A DNA stretch of 18,394 bases from Spirochaetaceae bacterium (lineage in GTDB: Bacteria; Spirochaetota; Spirochaetia; SZUA-6; Bin103): NCBI GenBank assembly GCA_028818385.1, contig JAPPNY010000167.1, positions 1 to 18,394 on the forward strand, given 5' to 3'. Below the pieces are notes generated by a model, which made no database searches, was not told where the DNA came from, and was given only the letters and a program-made list of their open reading frames with translations. The translations under genes and the position numbers were made by a program. Positions 1-10,628 of the stretch are shown piece after piece. How positions within the stretch are numbered: position 1 is the stretch's first letter; each line of letters opens with the position of its first letter.

Positions 1-47
1 GTGTTTCTCCCATGCCAACGCCGGTCCGACCCGGCCGGTGAGGAAGC

Positions 48-78
48 TTGACACTGTACGGCTTGGCCTTTCTCCTAC
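48..78 (+). promoter_or_regulatory. Candidate promoter of ppdK
   Basis: A perfect -35 hexamer TTGACA lies at 48-53. The -10 element is poor: the best candidates are at about 71-78 (TCTCCT or TCCTAC). Transcription from here would begin near 85, just ahead of the GGGAGGG ribosome binding site at 91-97. That agrees with GTG 107, rather than the upstream in-frame GTG 38, being the start of ppdK. The assignment rests mainly on the -35 match. Positions 1-47 show nothing else I can name. Confidence 0.4.
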
Positions 79-106
79 GGGCAGCACACCGGGAGGGCAC
101 ACGCAC

Positions 107-2787
<2,681 letters not shown>

Positions 2788-2794
<7 letters not shown>

Positions 2795-2829
2795 AGGTCG
2801 AAACCTTCTACCTGAAGGTCGAACCCTTC
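2788..2829. repeat. 21-bp tandem duplication over two convergent stop codons
   Basis: Two adjacent 21-base units, 2788-2808 and 2809-2829, match at 20 of 21 positions (the difference is A2803 versus C2824). Each contains ACCTGAAGGTCGAA followed by CCTTC. The ppdK stop TGA (2792-2794) lies in the first unit. The dioxygenase stop TAG (2808-2810, minus strand) straddles the junction. Each unit can fold: GAAGGT/ACCTTC with loop CGAA in the first, and CTGAAGG (2812-2818) with CCTTCAG (2825-2831) in the second. These could serve as weak bidirectional terminators, but there is no T-tract. Confidence 0.75.
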
Positions 2830-3707
2830 AGCTCGCGCTGCGTCTCGTAGATGGAGCCCGAGCGGATCGGCGGCGGCTGCGGCAGGCGCACCGGGGTCGA
2901 GATCATGCGCACCTCATTGGAGGCCTCGCCGCGCACGAAGGTGGCGCGGTACTGGTCCCAGCTCATCTGCCCGCCCGCGATCCAGATCGGGTAGGCGTCG
3001 CCCGCGCAGTACATCAGCAGCAGCAGCCGGCGTGACGCCTGCGAGGCGTTGGGCAGGGACCCGTGCAGCGTGCGGACGTGGTGGATGGAGATGCCGCCGG
3101 CCGGCACCTCGATCGCCTCCGCGTCCTCGGCATCGAAGCCGTGCTCGGTGACCGCGCCGACGAAGGCGCCGTCCTGGTTGTGGTCCAGGATCGGCCCGCG
3201 GTGCGATCCCGGGATCGCCAGCAGGCAGCCGTTCTCGCGCGTCATGTCGTCGATGGCCAGGCCCACCGCCAGCACGTCGTCGTTGGTGTGCGGGTAGAAG
3301 GCCCAGTCCTGGTGCCAATGCACGGGGCTGCCGAACTCGCCCGACTTCATGTTGAGCTTGCTGCCGTGCGTGCGCACCGCCCAGGTGCCCAGGAGCTGGC
3401 TGGACATCTCGACGATGCCCTCGTCGCGCAGCGCGCGATCGTACGCCTCGTGCACGAGGTGCGGCTCCTTGATGCGCCGCAGCTTGGGCTCCTCAGGCGT
3501 GTGGTCCGGCTCCAGGTCGTAGACGTCGGTATGCTCCGTGGTCTCACGCGAGCGCTCGACGAAGTCGTCGGTGACCCGCTGCAGCTCGGCCACCTGCTCG
3601 TCCGGCAGGACCCCTTCGACCGCGATGTAGCCGCGCTCGTGGTACTCGTCGATCTGAGCCTGCGTCAGGTTCCGCGTCAGTTCCCGTGTCAGCCCCTGTG
3701 TCTGCAT
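2808..3707 (-). CDS. Phytanoyl-CoA dioxygenase (PhyH) family protein
   Basis: Predicted Fe(II)/2-oxoglutarate-dependent oxygenase of 299 residues. It would hydroxylate a small organic substrate using O2 and 2-oxoglutarate; the substrate cannot be read from the sequence. The double-stranded beta-helix core shows the iron motif HxD as His132-Gln-Asp134 in SPVHWHQDWAF, the family stretch ENGCLLAIPGSH (158-169), the distal iron ligand His215 in RTLHGS, and Arg226/Arg227 eleven to twelve residues on, as expected for 2-oxoglutarate binding. The frame stays open about 54 codons further upstream. However, ATG 3707 has GAGGAG six bases before it, and the PhyH domain starts right after it, so the upstream extension is not used. 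Divergent from the Uma2 gene. PhyH-family members in bacteria are mostly of unknown substrate. Confidence 0.88.
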   Translation of the reverse strand: MQTQGLTRELTRNLTQAQIDEYHERGYIAVEGVLPDEQVAELQRVTDDFVERSRETTEHTDVYDLEPDHTPEEPKLRRIKEPHLVHEAYDRALRDEGIVEMSSQLLGTWAVRTHGSKLNMKSGEFGSPVHWHQDWAFYPHTNDDVLAVGLAIDDMTRENGCLLAIPGSHRGPILDHNQDGAFVGAVTEHGFDAEDAEAIEVPAGGISIHHVRTLHGSLPNASQASRRLLLLMYCAGDAYPIWIAGGQMSWDQYRATFVRGEASNEVRMISTPVRLPQPPPIRSGSIYETQRELKGSTFR

Positions 3708-3817
3708 GGTCAACTCCTCACCGCCCGACCGATAATACCCCTCCGGCGGCCGGGCCGGCGAGTCGTGCCGCCGAGCGTTTGCATGCGTTGGCACCGGCCA
3801 CGTACATTGCGCCGACC

Positions 3818-4768
3818 GTGGCCTCTCCTTCCCCTGTGCTGAGTCCCGCCGTGGACGTCGCGCCGCCATGCGCGCAGGCGCCGACCGCCGCCGAGTTCCC
3901 CGGGTGCACGCCCGTCCGGTTGCCGCGCGAGGACTTGGATGACTGCGAACTGCGCTTCGAGTATTGGGACGCGGTCAGCGAGACCGCGTGGGTGTGCGAG
4001 CCGGCCAGTCCGTATCACGAGTCGCCGTCGCGGTGCCTGACCGGCCTGGTGACCCTGATCGCCCGCATGCGCGGTGCTCCGATCAGGTGTTTCGGTTCCA
4101 TGGACCTGCTGCAGCGCGACCGGCGCGGCGAGCCGCAGGTCATCATGCAGGCCGACGAGTCGGTATACCTGCATCCGGGGCGCGCCCGGCTGCCGGGGGC
4201 GAAGGCGATGATGCTGGGAGAGGACGACCCGCCGGACGTGGTGCTGGAGGTGGATCACACCACCGACGTACGGCGGCGCAAGCTGCCGCAGTACGAGTGG
4301 TGGGGATTCCCGGAGGTGTGGGTGGAGGTGCCGGACGCGCCTTCGGCGAGCCGCCCGCGGGACAGACGGTCAGGCCTGACGATTCACCTGTTGGAGAACG
4401 GTGCGTTTCGGCCGTCTGCGGCAAGCCGGGCGTTCCCCGGCTGGACGGCGGAGGAGATCCACGCGGCGCTGAACGAGCCGGCGTTCTCGGCCGCGACGAG
4501 CGCGGCGCTGGAACGGGTGGGCCGGGCGCTGGGCGAGCGGGAGGGCACCGGCCCGGACGACGATCCCCTGCTGCGTTCGCAACGGGCCGAAGCGCGCGCG
4601 GAAGCGCAGGCGGAACTGGCGCGCGAGCTGCTGACGGCGCGCGGCATCGCGGTCGGCGCGGACTTTCCCGGCGTGCCGGGGTTCGCCGACCTCCCCGTGC
4701 GCGTCATCGCTGCCGCGGCGGCTGCCTGCACCAGCCAGGCGGACTTCCGGGAGCGCCTGAGCCGCTGA
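3818..4768 (+). CDS. Uma2-family putative restriction endonuclease-like protein
   Basis: Resembles the Uma2 (DUF820) family, which has a PD-(D/E)XK nuclease-like fold and no settled function. The family core is seen as PPDVVLEVDHTTDVRRRK followed by QYEWWGFPEVWVEV. Counting from GTG 3818, this gives candidate active-site residues Asp140, Glu144 and Lys155. The roughly 110 residues after the core include an Ala/Glu/Arg-rich helical stretch (LRSQRAEARAEAQAELARE), which could be a coiled coil. The protein is about 316 residues from this start, longer than many Uma2 proteins. The start is uncertain: the frame is open from 3686, inside the divergent dioxygenase gene, and no candidate codon (GTG 3818, 3836 or 3851) has a good ribosome binding site. 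I chose 3818 because it leaves room for the divergent promoters. It ends 63 bases before the ABC genes. Confidence 0.72.
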   Translation: MASPSPVLSPAVDVAPPCAQAPTAAEFPGCTPVRLPREDLDDCELRFEYWDAVSETAWVCEPASPYHESPSRCLTGLVTLIARMRGAPIRCFGSMDLLQRDRRGEPQVIMQADESVYLHPGRARLPGAKAMMLGEDDPPDVVLEVDHTTDVRRRKLPQYEWWGFPEVWVEVPDAPSASRPRDRRSGLTIHLLENGAFRPSAASRAFPGWTAEEIHAALNEPAFSAATSAALERVGRALGEREGTGPDDDPLLRSQRAEARAEAQAELARELLTARGIAVGADFPGVPGFADLPVRVIAAAAAACTSQADFRERLSR

Positions 4769-4831
4769 CGAGGCGACCGGCCGAACAGGCCGGCGCCGGT
4801 CCGCGCGTGGCGCCGGCACGGGGGAGATGAC

Positions 4832-6706
4832 GTGGCGAGCGAGTGGCGCCCCGGTGGAACGGAGGAGCAGGTGCCTTCGCGCCGGGAACGGCGTCGGGTG
4901 GACGCGCGTCCGTACGACACGCGCTCGGCGGCACGCTGGATCCTGTCGCACCTGCGCCGCTACCCGCTGCTCACCACGGGGGCCGCGGTGCTGCACTCGG
5001 GCGCCTGGTGGGCGTACGGGCTGGCGCCGATCATGGTCGGCCGGGTCGCCGCGCAGATCATCGAGCCGGGATCGCCTGCGGCGCCGGAGGCCGGGATCCT
5101 CATGGCGTGCCTGTGGCTGGTGGTGGTGCTGGCAGGCGACGCCTGCCTGTCGATGGCGGCCAATGCCTGCACCCTGACGCTTGCCCACCGGGTCGAACGG
5201 GACGCGCGCGACGAGCTCTACCGCAACCTGCTCGGCAAGAGCCAGACCTACCACGACCGGCAGCGCATCGGCGACCTGGTGGCCCGCGCCACCGACGACT
5301 CGCGGATGCTGTCGATGATGATCCATCCGGGGATCCTCTTCATCAGCGACATGGTGATGGGCTTCATCACCCCGATCGTCTACATCCTGCTGCTGGACGC
5401 CGAGTTGATGCTCGTCCCGGTGCTGTACGCGATTTCCTTCGCGATCACCCTGCGCGCATTCGTCCGCAGGCTGGGGCCGGTGCTGTTCGAGCAGCGCCGC
5501 GCGCAGGGCGAGATGACCGCCGCGCTGGAGGAGGCGATCTCCGGCATCGAGGTGGTCAAGGTGTCGGTGCGCGAGGCGTTCGAGCGCGGACGTTTCGGCC
5601 GCACGGTGAGCGCCTTCAAGGAGCTGTTCGTGCGCTCCAACCGCATCGAGGGCTTCTACGTCCCGATGCTGATCTACGGCGCGCTGGCCGGGCTGGCGCT
5701 GCTGCACGGCGTGCTGGCCCTGCAGCGAGGCGTGATCGGGCTGGACGGCCTGATCGCTTTCGTCGGGCTCATGCACGCGCTGCGCATCCCGACCTTCATC
5801 TCCGCGTTCTCGTTCTCGATGCTGCAGGGCGGCATTGCCGGCGCCAAGCGCATCCTGGGGGTGCTCAGGCAGACCTCGGGCATCGACCAGAACGCCGCCG
5901 GCGTCAGCGCGCCGATCGAGGGGGCGATCTCCTTCCAGGCGGTGAACTTCGGCTATGAAGGGAGCGGCCCGGTCCTGACCGGAGTGGACCTCGACCTCGC
6001 AGCCGGGGAGACCGTGGCGATCGTCGGGCAGACCGGCTCCGGCAAGAGCTCGCTGACGCGGTTGGTCAACCGCACCTACGACCCCACGCACGGCAGCGTG
6101 CGCGTCGACGGCATCGACCTGCGCACGTGGAACCTCGAAAGCCTGCGGTCGCAGATCGCCAGCGTGGAGCAGGACGTGTTCCTGTTCTCGCGCTCCATCG
6201 CGGACAACATCGCCTTCGCCCGCCCCGGCGCCGCGCGCACGGACATCGAGGCGGCGGCGCAGGCGGCGGCGGCCGACGAGTTCATCACCTCGTTCGTCGA
6301 CGGCTACGACACCGTGATCGGCGAGCGCGGCGTCACCCTGTCCGGCGGCCAGCGGCAGCGCCTGGCGCTGGCGCGCGCGTTCCTGAAGGACCCGCGCATC
6401 CTGATCCTGGACGACTCCACCAGCGCCATCGACAGCGCCACCGAGGACGAGATCCAGCGCGCGCTCACCCGCATCCAGCGCGGGCGCACCACGCTGATCG
6501 TCACCCACCGGCTGTCGCAGATCCGCTGGGCCGACCGCATCCTGGTGCTGGACGGCGGCCGGCTGGTGGCCAACGGCACGCACGCGGAGCTGCTGGCCGG
6601 CTCCCCGCACTACCGGCGCATCTTCAGCCGCTACGACCTCGACCTGCCGCCGCTGGCTCGAGGGGGCGCGCCCGTTTCGCCGAACGGCATCCCGGAGCCC
6701 CGCTGA
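4832..6706 (+). CDS. ABC exporter subunit with degenerate ATP site residue (half-transporter A)
   Basis: Inner-membrane half-transporter of 624 residues: an N-terminal six-helix exporter domain (about 35-340) and a C-terminal ATPase. Walker A is GQTGSGKSS (399-407), Q-loop Gln447, signature LSGGQ (503-507), Walker B ILILD ending at Asp527, H-loop His559. The position after Walker B that normally holds the catalytic glutamate is Asp528 (LILDDSTSAID). This is the hallmark of the degenerate-site subunit in heterodimeric exporters such as TM287/288, LmrCD and BmrCD. GTG 4832 is preceded by GGGGAG (4821-4826). Its stop overlaps the start of the second subunit by one base (TGATG), suggesting coupled translation and a 1:1 complex. 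The cargo is unknown; drugs, lipids and peptides are all possible. Confidence 0.93.
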   Translation: MASEWRPGGTEEQVPSRRERRRVDARPYDTRSAARWILSHLRRYPLLTTGAAVLHSGAWWAYGLAPIMVGRVAAQIIEPGSPAAPEAGILMACLWLVVVLAGDACLSMAANACTLTLAHRVERDARDELYRNLLGKSQTYHDRQRIGDLVARATDDSRMLSMMIHPGILFISDMVMGFITPIVYILLLDAELMLVPVLYAISFAITLRAFVRRLGPVLFEQRRAQGEMTAALEEAISGIEVVKVSVREAFERGRFGRTVSAFKELFVRSNRIEGFYVPMLIYGALAGLALLHGVLALQRGVIGLDGLIAFVGLMHALRIPTFISAFSFSMLQGGIAGAKRILGVLRQTSGIDQNAAGVSAPIEGAISFQAVNFGYEGSGPVLTGVDLDLAAGETVAIVGQTGSGKSSLTRLVNRTYDPTHGSVRVDGIDLRTWNLESLRSQIASVEQDVFLFSRSIADNIAFARPGAARTDIEAAAQAAAADEFITSFVDGYDTVIGERGVTLSGGQRQRLALARAFLKDPRILILDDSTSAIDSATEDEIQRALTRIQRGRTTLIVTHRLSQIRWADRILVLDGGRLVANGTHAELLAGSPHYRRIFSRYDLDLPPLARGGAPVSPNGIPEPR

Positions 6707-8535
6707 TGGGCTTCCTCATGGACGGCATCGAGGCCGAGGCGTACGACCGCTCGTACAGCGACCGGGAGCTGGTGCGCCGCATCCTGGCCCGGTTCCGGCC
6801 GGAGCGCAGGCGCATCCTGCTGGTGTGCGGCTCGATCCTGGCCGGCGCCGTGAGCGGCACGTTGCTGCCGATCATGGTCTCCCGCGCCATCGACGGCATG
6901 AGCGCCGAGCTGGCAGGCGGCGCTCCGGTCGCGCTGCGCTGGATGCTCGGCACGGCGGGAGCGATCATCGGCCTGAACACGCTGAGCTGGCTGTTCAACG
7001 CCCACCGGCGCGCGTCCGGGTCGCGCGCCATCGGCGGCGTGGTCGAGCGGCTGCGCAACGACGCGTTCGCGGCGCTGATGGGCCACGACCTCTCCTTCTA
7101 CGACGCCAACCCGACCGGCAAGGTGGTCAGCCGCGTGGCCTCCGACTCGCAGGCGTTCTCGGAGGTGGTGTCGCTGACCATGGAGCTGGTCAGCCAGACG
7201 GTGCTGGTGGCGCTGGTGCTCGCCTACCTGTTCACGGTCGACGCGCTGCTGACCGGCGTGACCCTGCTGCTGGTGCCGCTGATCGTCGGCGTTGCGCTCG
7301 GATTCCGGCACGTCGCGCGCCGCACGGTCACGCAGTCGCGGCGCGCCCTCGGCGACCTTACCGCCCACGTGCACGAGACCATGAGCGGCATCGCCGTCGC
7401 CAAGTCGTTCCGCAAGGAGCAGTTGATCTACGACCGCTTCACCGGCGTGAACGACGCCTCCTACCGGCTGAACTGGCGGGCCGGCCTGGTCTTCTCCGGC
7501 ATCTTCCCGCTGTTGTTCGCGATCGCCGGCGTGGCCACCAGCGTGCTGGCCTATCTCGGCGGCGTGCGGGTATCGGCGTCCGGGCTGTCGATCGGGCAGT
7601 GGTACCTGTTCCTGCAGGGAGTGGGCCTGCTGTGGTTCCCGCTCACCTCCATCGCCTCCTTCTGGAGCCAGCTCCAGCTCGGCCTGGCGGCCGGCGAGCG
7701 GGTGTTCGCGCTGCTCGACGCCGAGCCCACGGTGCGTCAGACCGGCTCGGAGCCGGTGGCCACGCTCGCGGGCCGGATCGAGCTCCGCGAGGTCGACTTC
7801 GCCTACCAGGAGGGGGAGCCGGTGTTCGAACGCTTCTCGCTTACCATCGACGCGGGCGAGACGGTCGCGCTGGTCGGCCACACCGGCTCCGGCAAGTCCA
7901 GCATCACCAGGCTGATCGCCCGCTTCTACGAGTTCCAGGCCGGCTCGATCCGCGTCGACGGCCGGGATATCCGCGGCCTCGACCTGGCGAGCCTCCGGTC
8001 TCACCTGGGCTTCGTCACGCAGGTGCCGTTCCTGTTCAACGGCACGGTGGCCGACAACATCCGCTACGGGCGGCCGGACGCGGGCGAGGATGAGGTGGAG
8101 CGCGCCGCGCGGCGGATCGGCGGCGGCGACTGGGTGAAGACCTTGCACGACGGGCTGGCGACGGCGGTCAGCGAGCGTGGCCGCAGCCTGTCCATGGGGC
8201 AGCGCCAGCTCGTGGTGCTGACGCGGGTGCTGCTCAAGGACCCGTCGGTTATCGTCCTGGACGAGGCCACCGCCAGCGTCGATCCGCTCACCGAGGCGCT
8301 GATCCAGGAAGGCCTGGACGAGGTGCTGCGCGACCGCACCGCGGTGGTGGTCGCGCATCGCCTGTCGACGGTCCGGCACGCCGACCGCATCGTCGTGTTG
8401 CGCGCCGGGCGGATCATCGAGGAGGGCGACCACGAATCGCTTTCCGCGGCCGGCGGTCACTACGCGGAGTTGTACGACACCTACTTCCGGCATCAGAGTC
8501 TGGACTACATCGAGCGCCGGCCGGTGCCGGTATGA
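6706..8535 (+). CDS. ABC exporter subunit with catalytic glutamate (half-transporter B)
   Basis: Second half of the exporter, 609 residues. The membrane domain is about 35-330. In the ATPase domain Walker A is GHTGSGKSS (391-399), Q-loop Gln439, Walker B IVLDE with canonical catalytic Glu520, and H-loop His551. Its signature is altered to LSMGQ (495-499), with Met in place of the first Gly. In the dimer this pairs with subunit A so that one site is fully canonical (B's Walker motifs plus A's LSGGQ) and the other is doubly degenerate (A's Asp528 plus B's LSMGQ). This is the known arrangement for heterodimeric exporters. ATG 6706 shares its A with the TGA of the upstream gene, and GGAG lies eight bases before it. 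The frame is open about 190 codons upstream, but that part is a shadow of gene A. Confidence 0.93.
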   Translation: MGFLMDGIEAEAYDRSYSDRELVRRILARFRPERRRILLVCGSILAGAVSGTLLPIMVSRAIDGMSAELAGGAPVALRWMLGTAGAIIGLNTLSWLFNAHRRASGSRAIGGVVERLRNDAFAALMGHDLSFYDANPTGKVVSRVASDSQAFSEVVSLTMELVSQTVLVALVLAYLFTVDALLTGVTLLLVPLIVGVALGFRHVARRTVTQSRRALGDLTAHVHETMSGIAVAKSFRKEQLIYDRFTGVNDASYRLNWRAGLVFSGIFPLLFAIAGVATSVLAYLGGVRVSASGLSIGQWYLFLQGVGLLWFPLTSIASFWSQLQLGLAAGERVFALLDAEPTVRQTGSEPVATLAGRIELREVDFAYQEGEPVFERFSLTIDAGETVALVGHTGSGKSSITRLIARFYEFQAGSIRVDGRDIRGLDLASLRSHLGFVTQVPFLFNGTVADNIRYGRPDAGEDEVERAARRIGGGDWVKTLHDGLATAVSERGRSLSMGQRQLVVLTRVLLKDPSVIVLDEATASVDPLTEALIQEGLDEVLRDRTAVVVAHRLSTVRHADRIVVLRAGRIIEEGDHESLSAAGGHYAELYDTYFRHQSLDYIERRPVPV

Positions 8536-8554
8536 AGAGGAACCTCACGTCGAA

Positions 8555-8560
8555 TATACT
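8555..8560 (+). promoter_or_regulatory. Candidate -10 element of the HicB-like gene
   Basis: TATACT at 8555-8560 stands out in GC-rich DNA, 20 bases after the ABC stop codon. It would start transcription shortly before the GGGAGGG ribosome binding site (8578-8584) and GTG 8591. No convincing -35 box is found at the expected distance. It would let the HicB-like and hydrolase genes be transcribed apart from the ABC genes. Confidence 0.35.
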
Positions 8561-8590
8561 GAGGCAAGCAGGTCTCAGGGAGGGACGAAG

Positions 8591-8907
8591 GTGAAGCTCC
8601 AGTACGCCGTAGTGTTCGAAAGAACCCCCAACAACTGTGGCGCATACGCTCCCGACCTGCCTGGCTGCATCGCCACAGGAGCGTCCATGGACGACACTCG
8701 AGCCACCATACGCCAGGCGATTTCGCTGCACATCGAGAGTTTGGCGGAGCACGATGAGCCGGTACCCGAACTGCGGATGTCCGTTGGCGAAGCTCGAGCC
8801 TTCCACCGCGCCAGTCTGGCGGACGCCGGAGCTTCGGACTCCGATACGGAACCACCTTCGGCATGGTCGAGGTGGAGGTCGTGCCATCAAGCACGGCTAC
8901 CGCGTGA
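8591..8907 (+). CDS. Orphan HicB-family antitoxin-like gene, probably frameshifted near its end
   Basis: The first 60 or so residues are a typical HicB fold: MKLQYAVVFERTPNN, then AYAPDLPGC, then ATGASMDDTRATIRQAISLH. HicB proteins bind and neutralise HicA mRNA interferases and often repress their own promoter. No hicA gene adjoins it. GTG 8591 has GGGAGGG six bases upstream. The starting frame has no stop of its own and runs on into the hydrolase gene. A neighbouring frame ends with TTFGMVEVEV and a stop at 8905-8907, which looks like the tail I would expect for this subfamily. One missing base between about 8780 and 8850 would join the two. The end given here assumes that frameshift, so the length is not a multiple of three. 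The HicB identification is good; the end is uncertain. Confidence 0.68.
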
Positions 8908-8944
8908 TGATGCGCCGCGCGTTGCCGGCGTAAAGGAGAACCAC

Positions 8945-9715
8945 ATGGCACGGATCACGATCACGTACATCGGCCACGCGTCGTTTCGCTTCGAATCGGA
9001 CCGGGGCACGGTCAGCTACTTCGACCCTTGGCTGGACGACAATCCCACCACCACGCTGAGCCGCGACCAGGTCGATGCCGCCGACATCGTGCTGGCCACC
9101 CACGGCCACGCCGACCACATCGGCGACAGCTACGAGATCTGCAAGCGCACCGGCGCGACGTTCATCAGCCACTACGAGCTGTGCGAGGTGGCCAAGGCCG
9201 TCGGCCTCCGCGAAGACACGCTGCTCCCCCTCAACCCGGGCGGCTCGGCGACCGTGGCCGACGTGGAGGTCACGATGACGCAGGCGCATCACTCCCACTC
9301 GCTGTCCGACCACGTGCTGCCGCACCCGCTGCCGCAGGGCGTGCTCTACCACACCGGCGGTGCGACCGCGGGCTTCGTGATGGCCTACGACAACGGCGTG
9401 ACCGTCTACGACGCCGGCGACACCTGCCTGTTCAGCGACATGCAGCTCATCAGCCAGATGTACGGCCCGCAGGTGGCGATCCTGCCGGTGGGCGGCAAGT
9501 ACACCATGGGGGTGCGCGAGGGCGCCCGCGCCGCCAGCCTGATCCGCGCCGACGTCGTCATCCCCTGCCACTACGGCCAGGAACTCGGCCAGCCGGCCGA
9601 CATAGACGAGCTGGCCCGGCAGGTGGCGTTCCTGAGCCCGGGCACGGCCGTGGTGCCCCTGGAGCCGGGCCAGTCGGTGACCTACACCGCCAGCTCCTAC
9701 GAGGTGAGCGGCTGA
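8945..9715 (+). CDS. UlaG-like metallo-beta-lactamase-fold hydrolase
   Basis: Predicted cytosolic metal-dependent hydrolase of 256 residues. The metal-binding motif is THGHADHIGD, giving His53, His55, Asp57 and His58. Further ligands are probably His115 or His116 (QAHHSHS), Asp159 (YDAGDT) and His209 (IPCHYG). The opening ITYIGHASFRFE is characteristic of the UlaG/YtnP-type branch, which includes L-ascorbate-6-phosphate lactonase and many proteins of unknown substrate. ATG 8945 is set by an AAAGGAG site nine bases upstream. The same frame is open back to 8591, but the upstream part is the HicB-like gene, and the MBL fold is complete without it. It is convergent with the RraA-like gene, with only nine bases between the stops. 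I do not assign a substrate. Confidence 0.92.
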   Translation: MARITITYIGHASFRFESDRGTVSYFDPWLDDNPTTTLSRDQVDAADIVLATHGHADHIGDSYEICKRTGATFISHYELCEVAKAVGLREDTLLPLNPGGSATVADVEVTMTQAHHSHSLSDHVLPHPLPQGVLYHTGGATAGFVMAYDNGVTVYDAGDTCLFSDMQLISQMYGPQVAILPVGGKYTMGVREGARAASLIRADVVIPCHYGQELGQPADIDELARQVAFLSPGTAVVPLEPGQSVTYTASSYEVSG

Positions 9716-9724
9716 GCGCGGCCG

Positions 9725-10444
9725 CTACTTCTTCTTCGCGTACTGGTGCGTGCCCATGATGGCGCGCACCTCATCGAAGCCGCGGGCCTGGAGCAGCCGG
9801 CCGACCCGGTCCTCCTCGTGCTCCAGGAGCTTCTTCGCGTTGGTGACCACCTCCTCGAGCCGATCGCCCGGGAACTTCACCGCGCCGTTCTCGTCCATGT
9901 GGACGATCTCGCCGGGCGCCACGTCCATGCCGGACAGGCGCACCGGCACCTGCACGGCCTGCAGCGCCTGCGGGCCGTGGCCGGCGCACACGCCGCGCGT
10001 CAGGTACTGGAACCCCATGGGCCGGATCTCGTGGATGTCGCGCGAGGGGCCGTTGCTGATTGCGCCGACCGCGCCGCAGGCGCGCAGCGCGGAGGTCATG
10101 TTGCCGCCGGCCAGCCCCACCTTGTCGGCCAGATGCGGCGGGAAGCGCTGCTCGAAGCAGAAGATGGACGGCTTGCCGAGCCGGTCCGTCGCTTCCAGCA
10201 CGTCCAGCAGGGTGAGCGCCGAGTAGCCCGGGTCCGCGACGCCGTACACGCAGGTGACCGCGTAGCCGGCCACCGGGCCCAGCTCCGGGTACCAGCACGA
10301 CAGCCGGTTGTCGGTGTACCAGTTCGCCTCCCAAGGGTGGTACAGCTCCAGGCACAGGTCGTTGCCGGGGTAGGTGGCCACCACGTTGGTGACCGTGGGC
10401 GTGTCGATCTTCCTGAGCTCCTCCAGGAGGGCTGCGTCTGACAT
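9725..10444 (-). CDS. RraA / HMG aldolase-like family protein
   Basis: A 239-residue member of the RraA-like fold, which holds 4-hydroxy-4-methyl-2-oxoglutarate (HMG)/4-carboxy-4-hydroxy-2-oxoadipate aldolases and the RNase E inhibitor RraA. The conserved core is seen as GGNMTSALRACG (113-124), then AISNGPSRDIHEI with Arg135-Asp136, and GEIVHMDENGAVKFP near 178-192 with Asp184. The Arg-Asp pair and the glycine-rich loop are what aldolase members use to bind the keto-acid and the divalent metal. The N-terminal DTPTVTNVV also fits. ATG 10444 has GAGGAG six bases upstream. At 239 residues it is longer than E. coli RraA, which favours an enzyme over an RNase E regulator. The neighbours (MBL hydrolase, PhyH, an enolase-superfamily gene further off) suggest small-molecule catabolism. 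The exact reaction is unknown. Confidence 0.85.
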   Translation of the reverse strand: MSDAALLEELRKIDTPTVTNVVATYPGNDLCLELYHPWEANWYTDNRLSCWYPELGPVAGYAVTCVYGVADPGYSALTLLDVLEATDRLGKPSIFCFEQRFPPHLADKVGLAGGNMTSALRACGAVGAISNGPSRDIHEIRPMGFQYLTRGVCAGHGPQALQAVQVPVRLSGMDVAPGEIVHMDENGAVKFPGDRLEEVVTNAKKLLEHEEDRVGRLLQARGFDEVRAIMGTHQYAKKK

Positions 10445-10628
10445 GGGTTTCTCCTCAGTTCACGGGGGCCCGGCTCGGAATCTCTCACGGCCGTCCGCGA
10501 GGCGCGGGACCGGACCGCCGCAGTCTATCCCATAGCCCGCGCAGCGTTCAGCACGGGTGCGCGGTGTGCGCGGATTGGATTCCCGTCAAGGCGTCGGCTC
10601 GCCGCTACCTCGGACGGGCGAGCGGCTC
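10445..10628. other. Spacer between the RraA-like gene and regulator copy 1
   Basis: This 184-base stretch should hold the promoter of the RraA-like gene on the minus strand. The only suggestive sequence is TAGACT (minus strand, within 10521-10535), without a matching -35 box. No coding region, repeat or terminator is convincing. Confidence 0.3.

Noticed and set aside
3708..3869. N-terminal extension of the dioxygenase up to 3869
   Set aside because: The added 54 residues lack similarity to PhyH proteins, and ATG 3707 has a strong GAGGAG site.
4370..6610. 746-codon open frame on the minus strand, opposite the ABC gene
   Set aside because: Its protein is low in complexity, rich in Arg, Ala, His and Gln, and matches no family. 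The plus strand carries complete ABC motifs. Long antisense frames are expected in GC-rich DNA.
6631..8493. 620-codon open frame on the minus strand opposite the second ABC gene
   Set aside because: Same reason: composition is that of a shadow frame and there is no ribosome binding site or domain.
8591..9715. A genuine HicB-hydrolase fusion protein
   Set aside because: The hydrolase has its own strong ribosome binding site and complete fold, and the linker sequence looks like out-of-frame coding DNA. Kept only as a finding to test.
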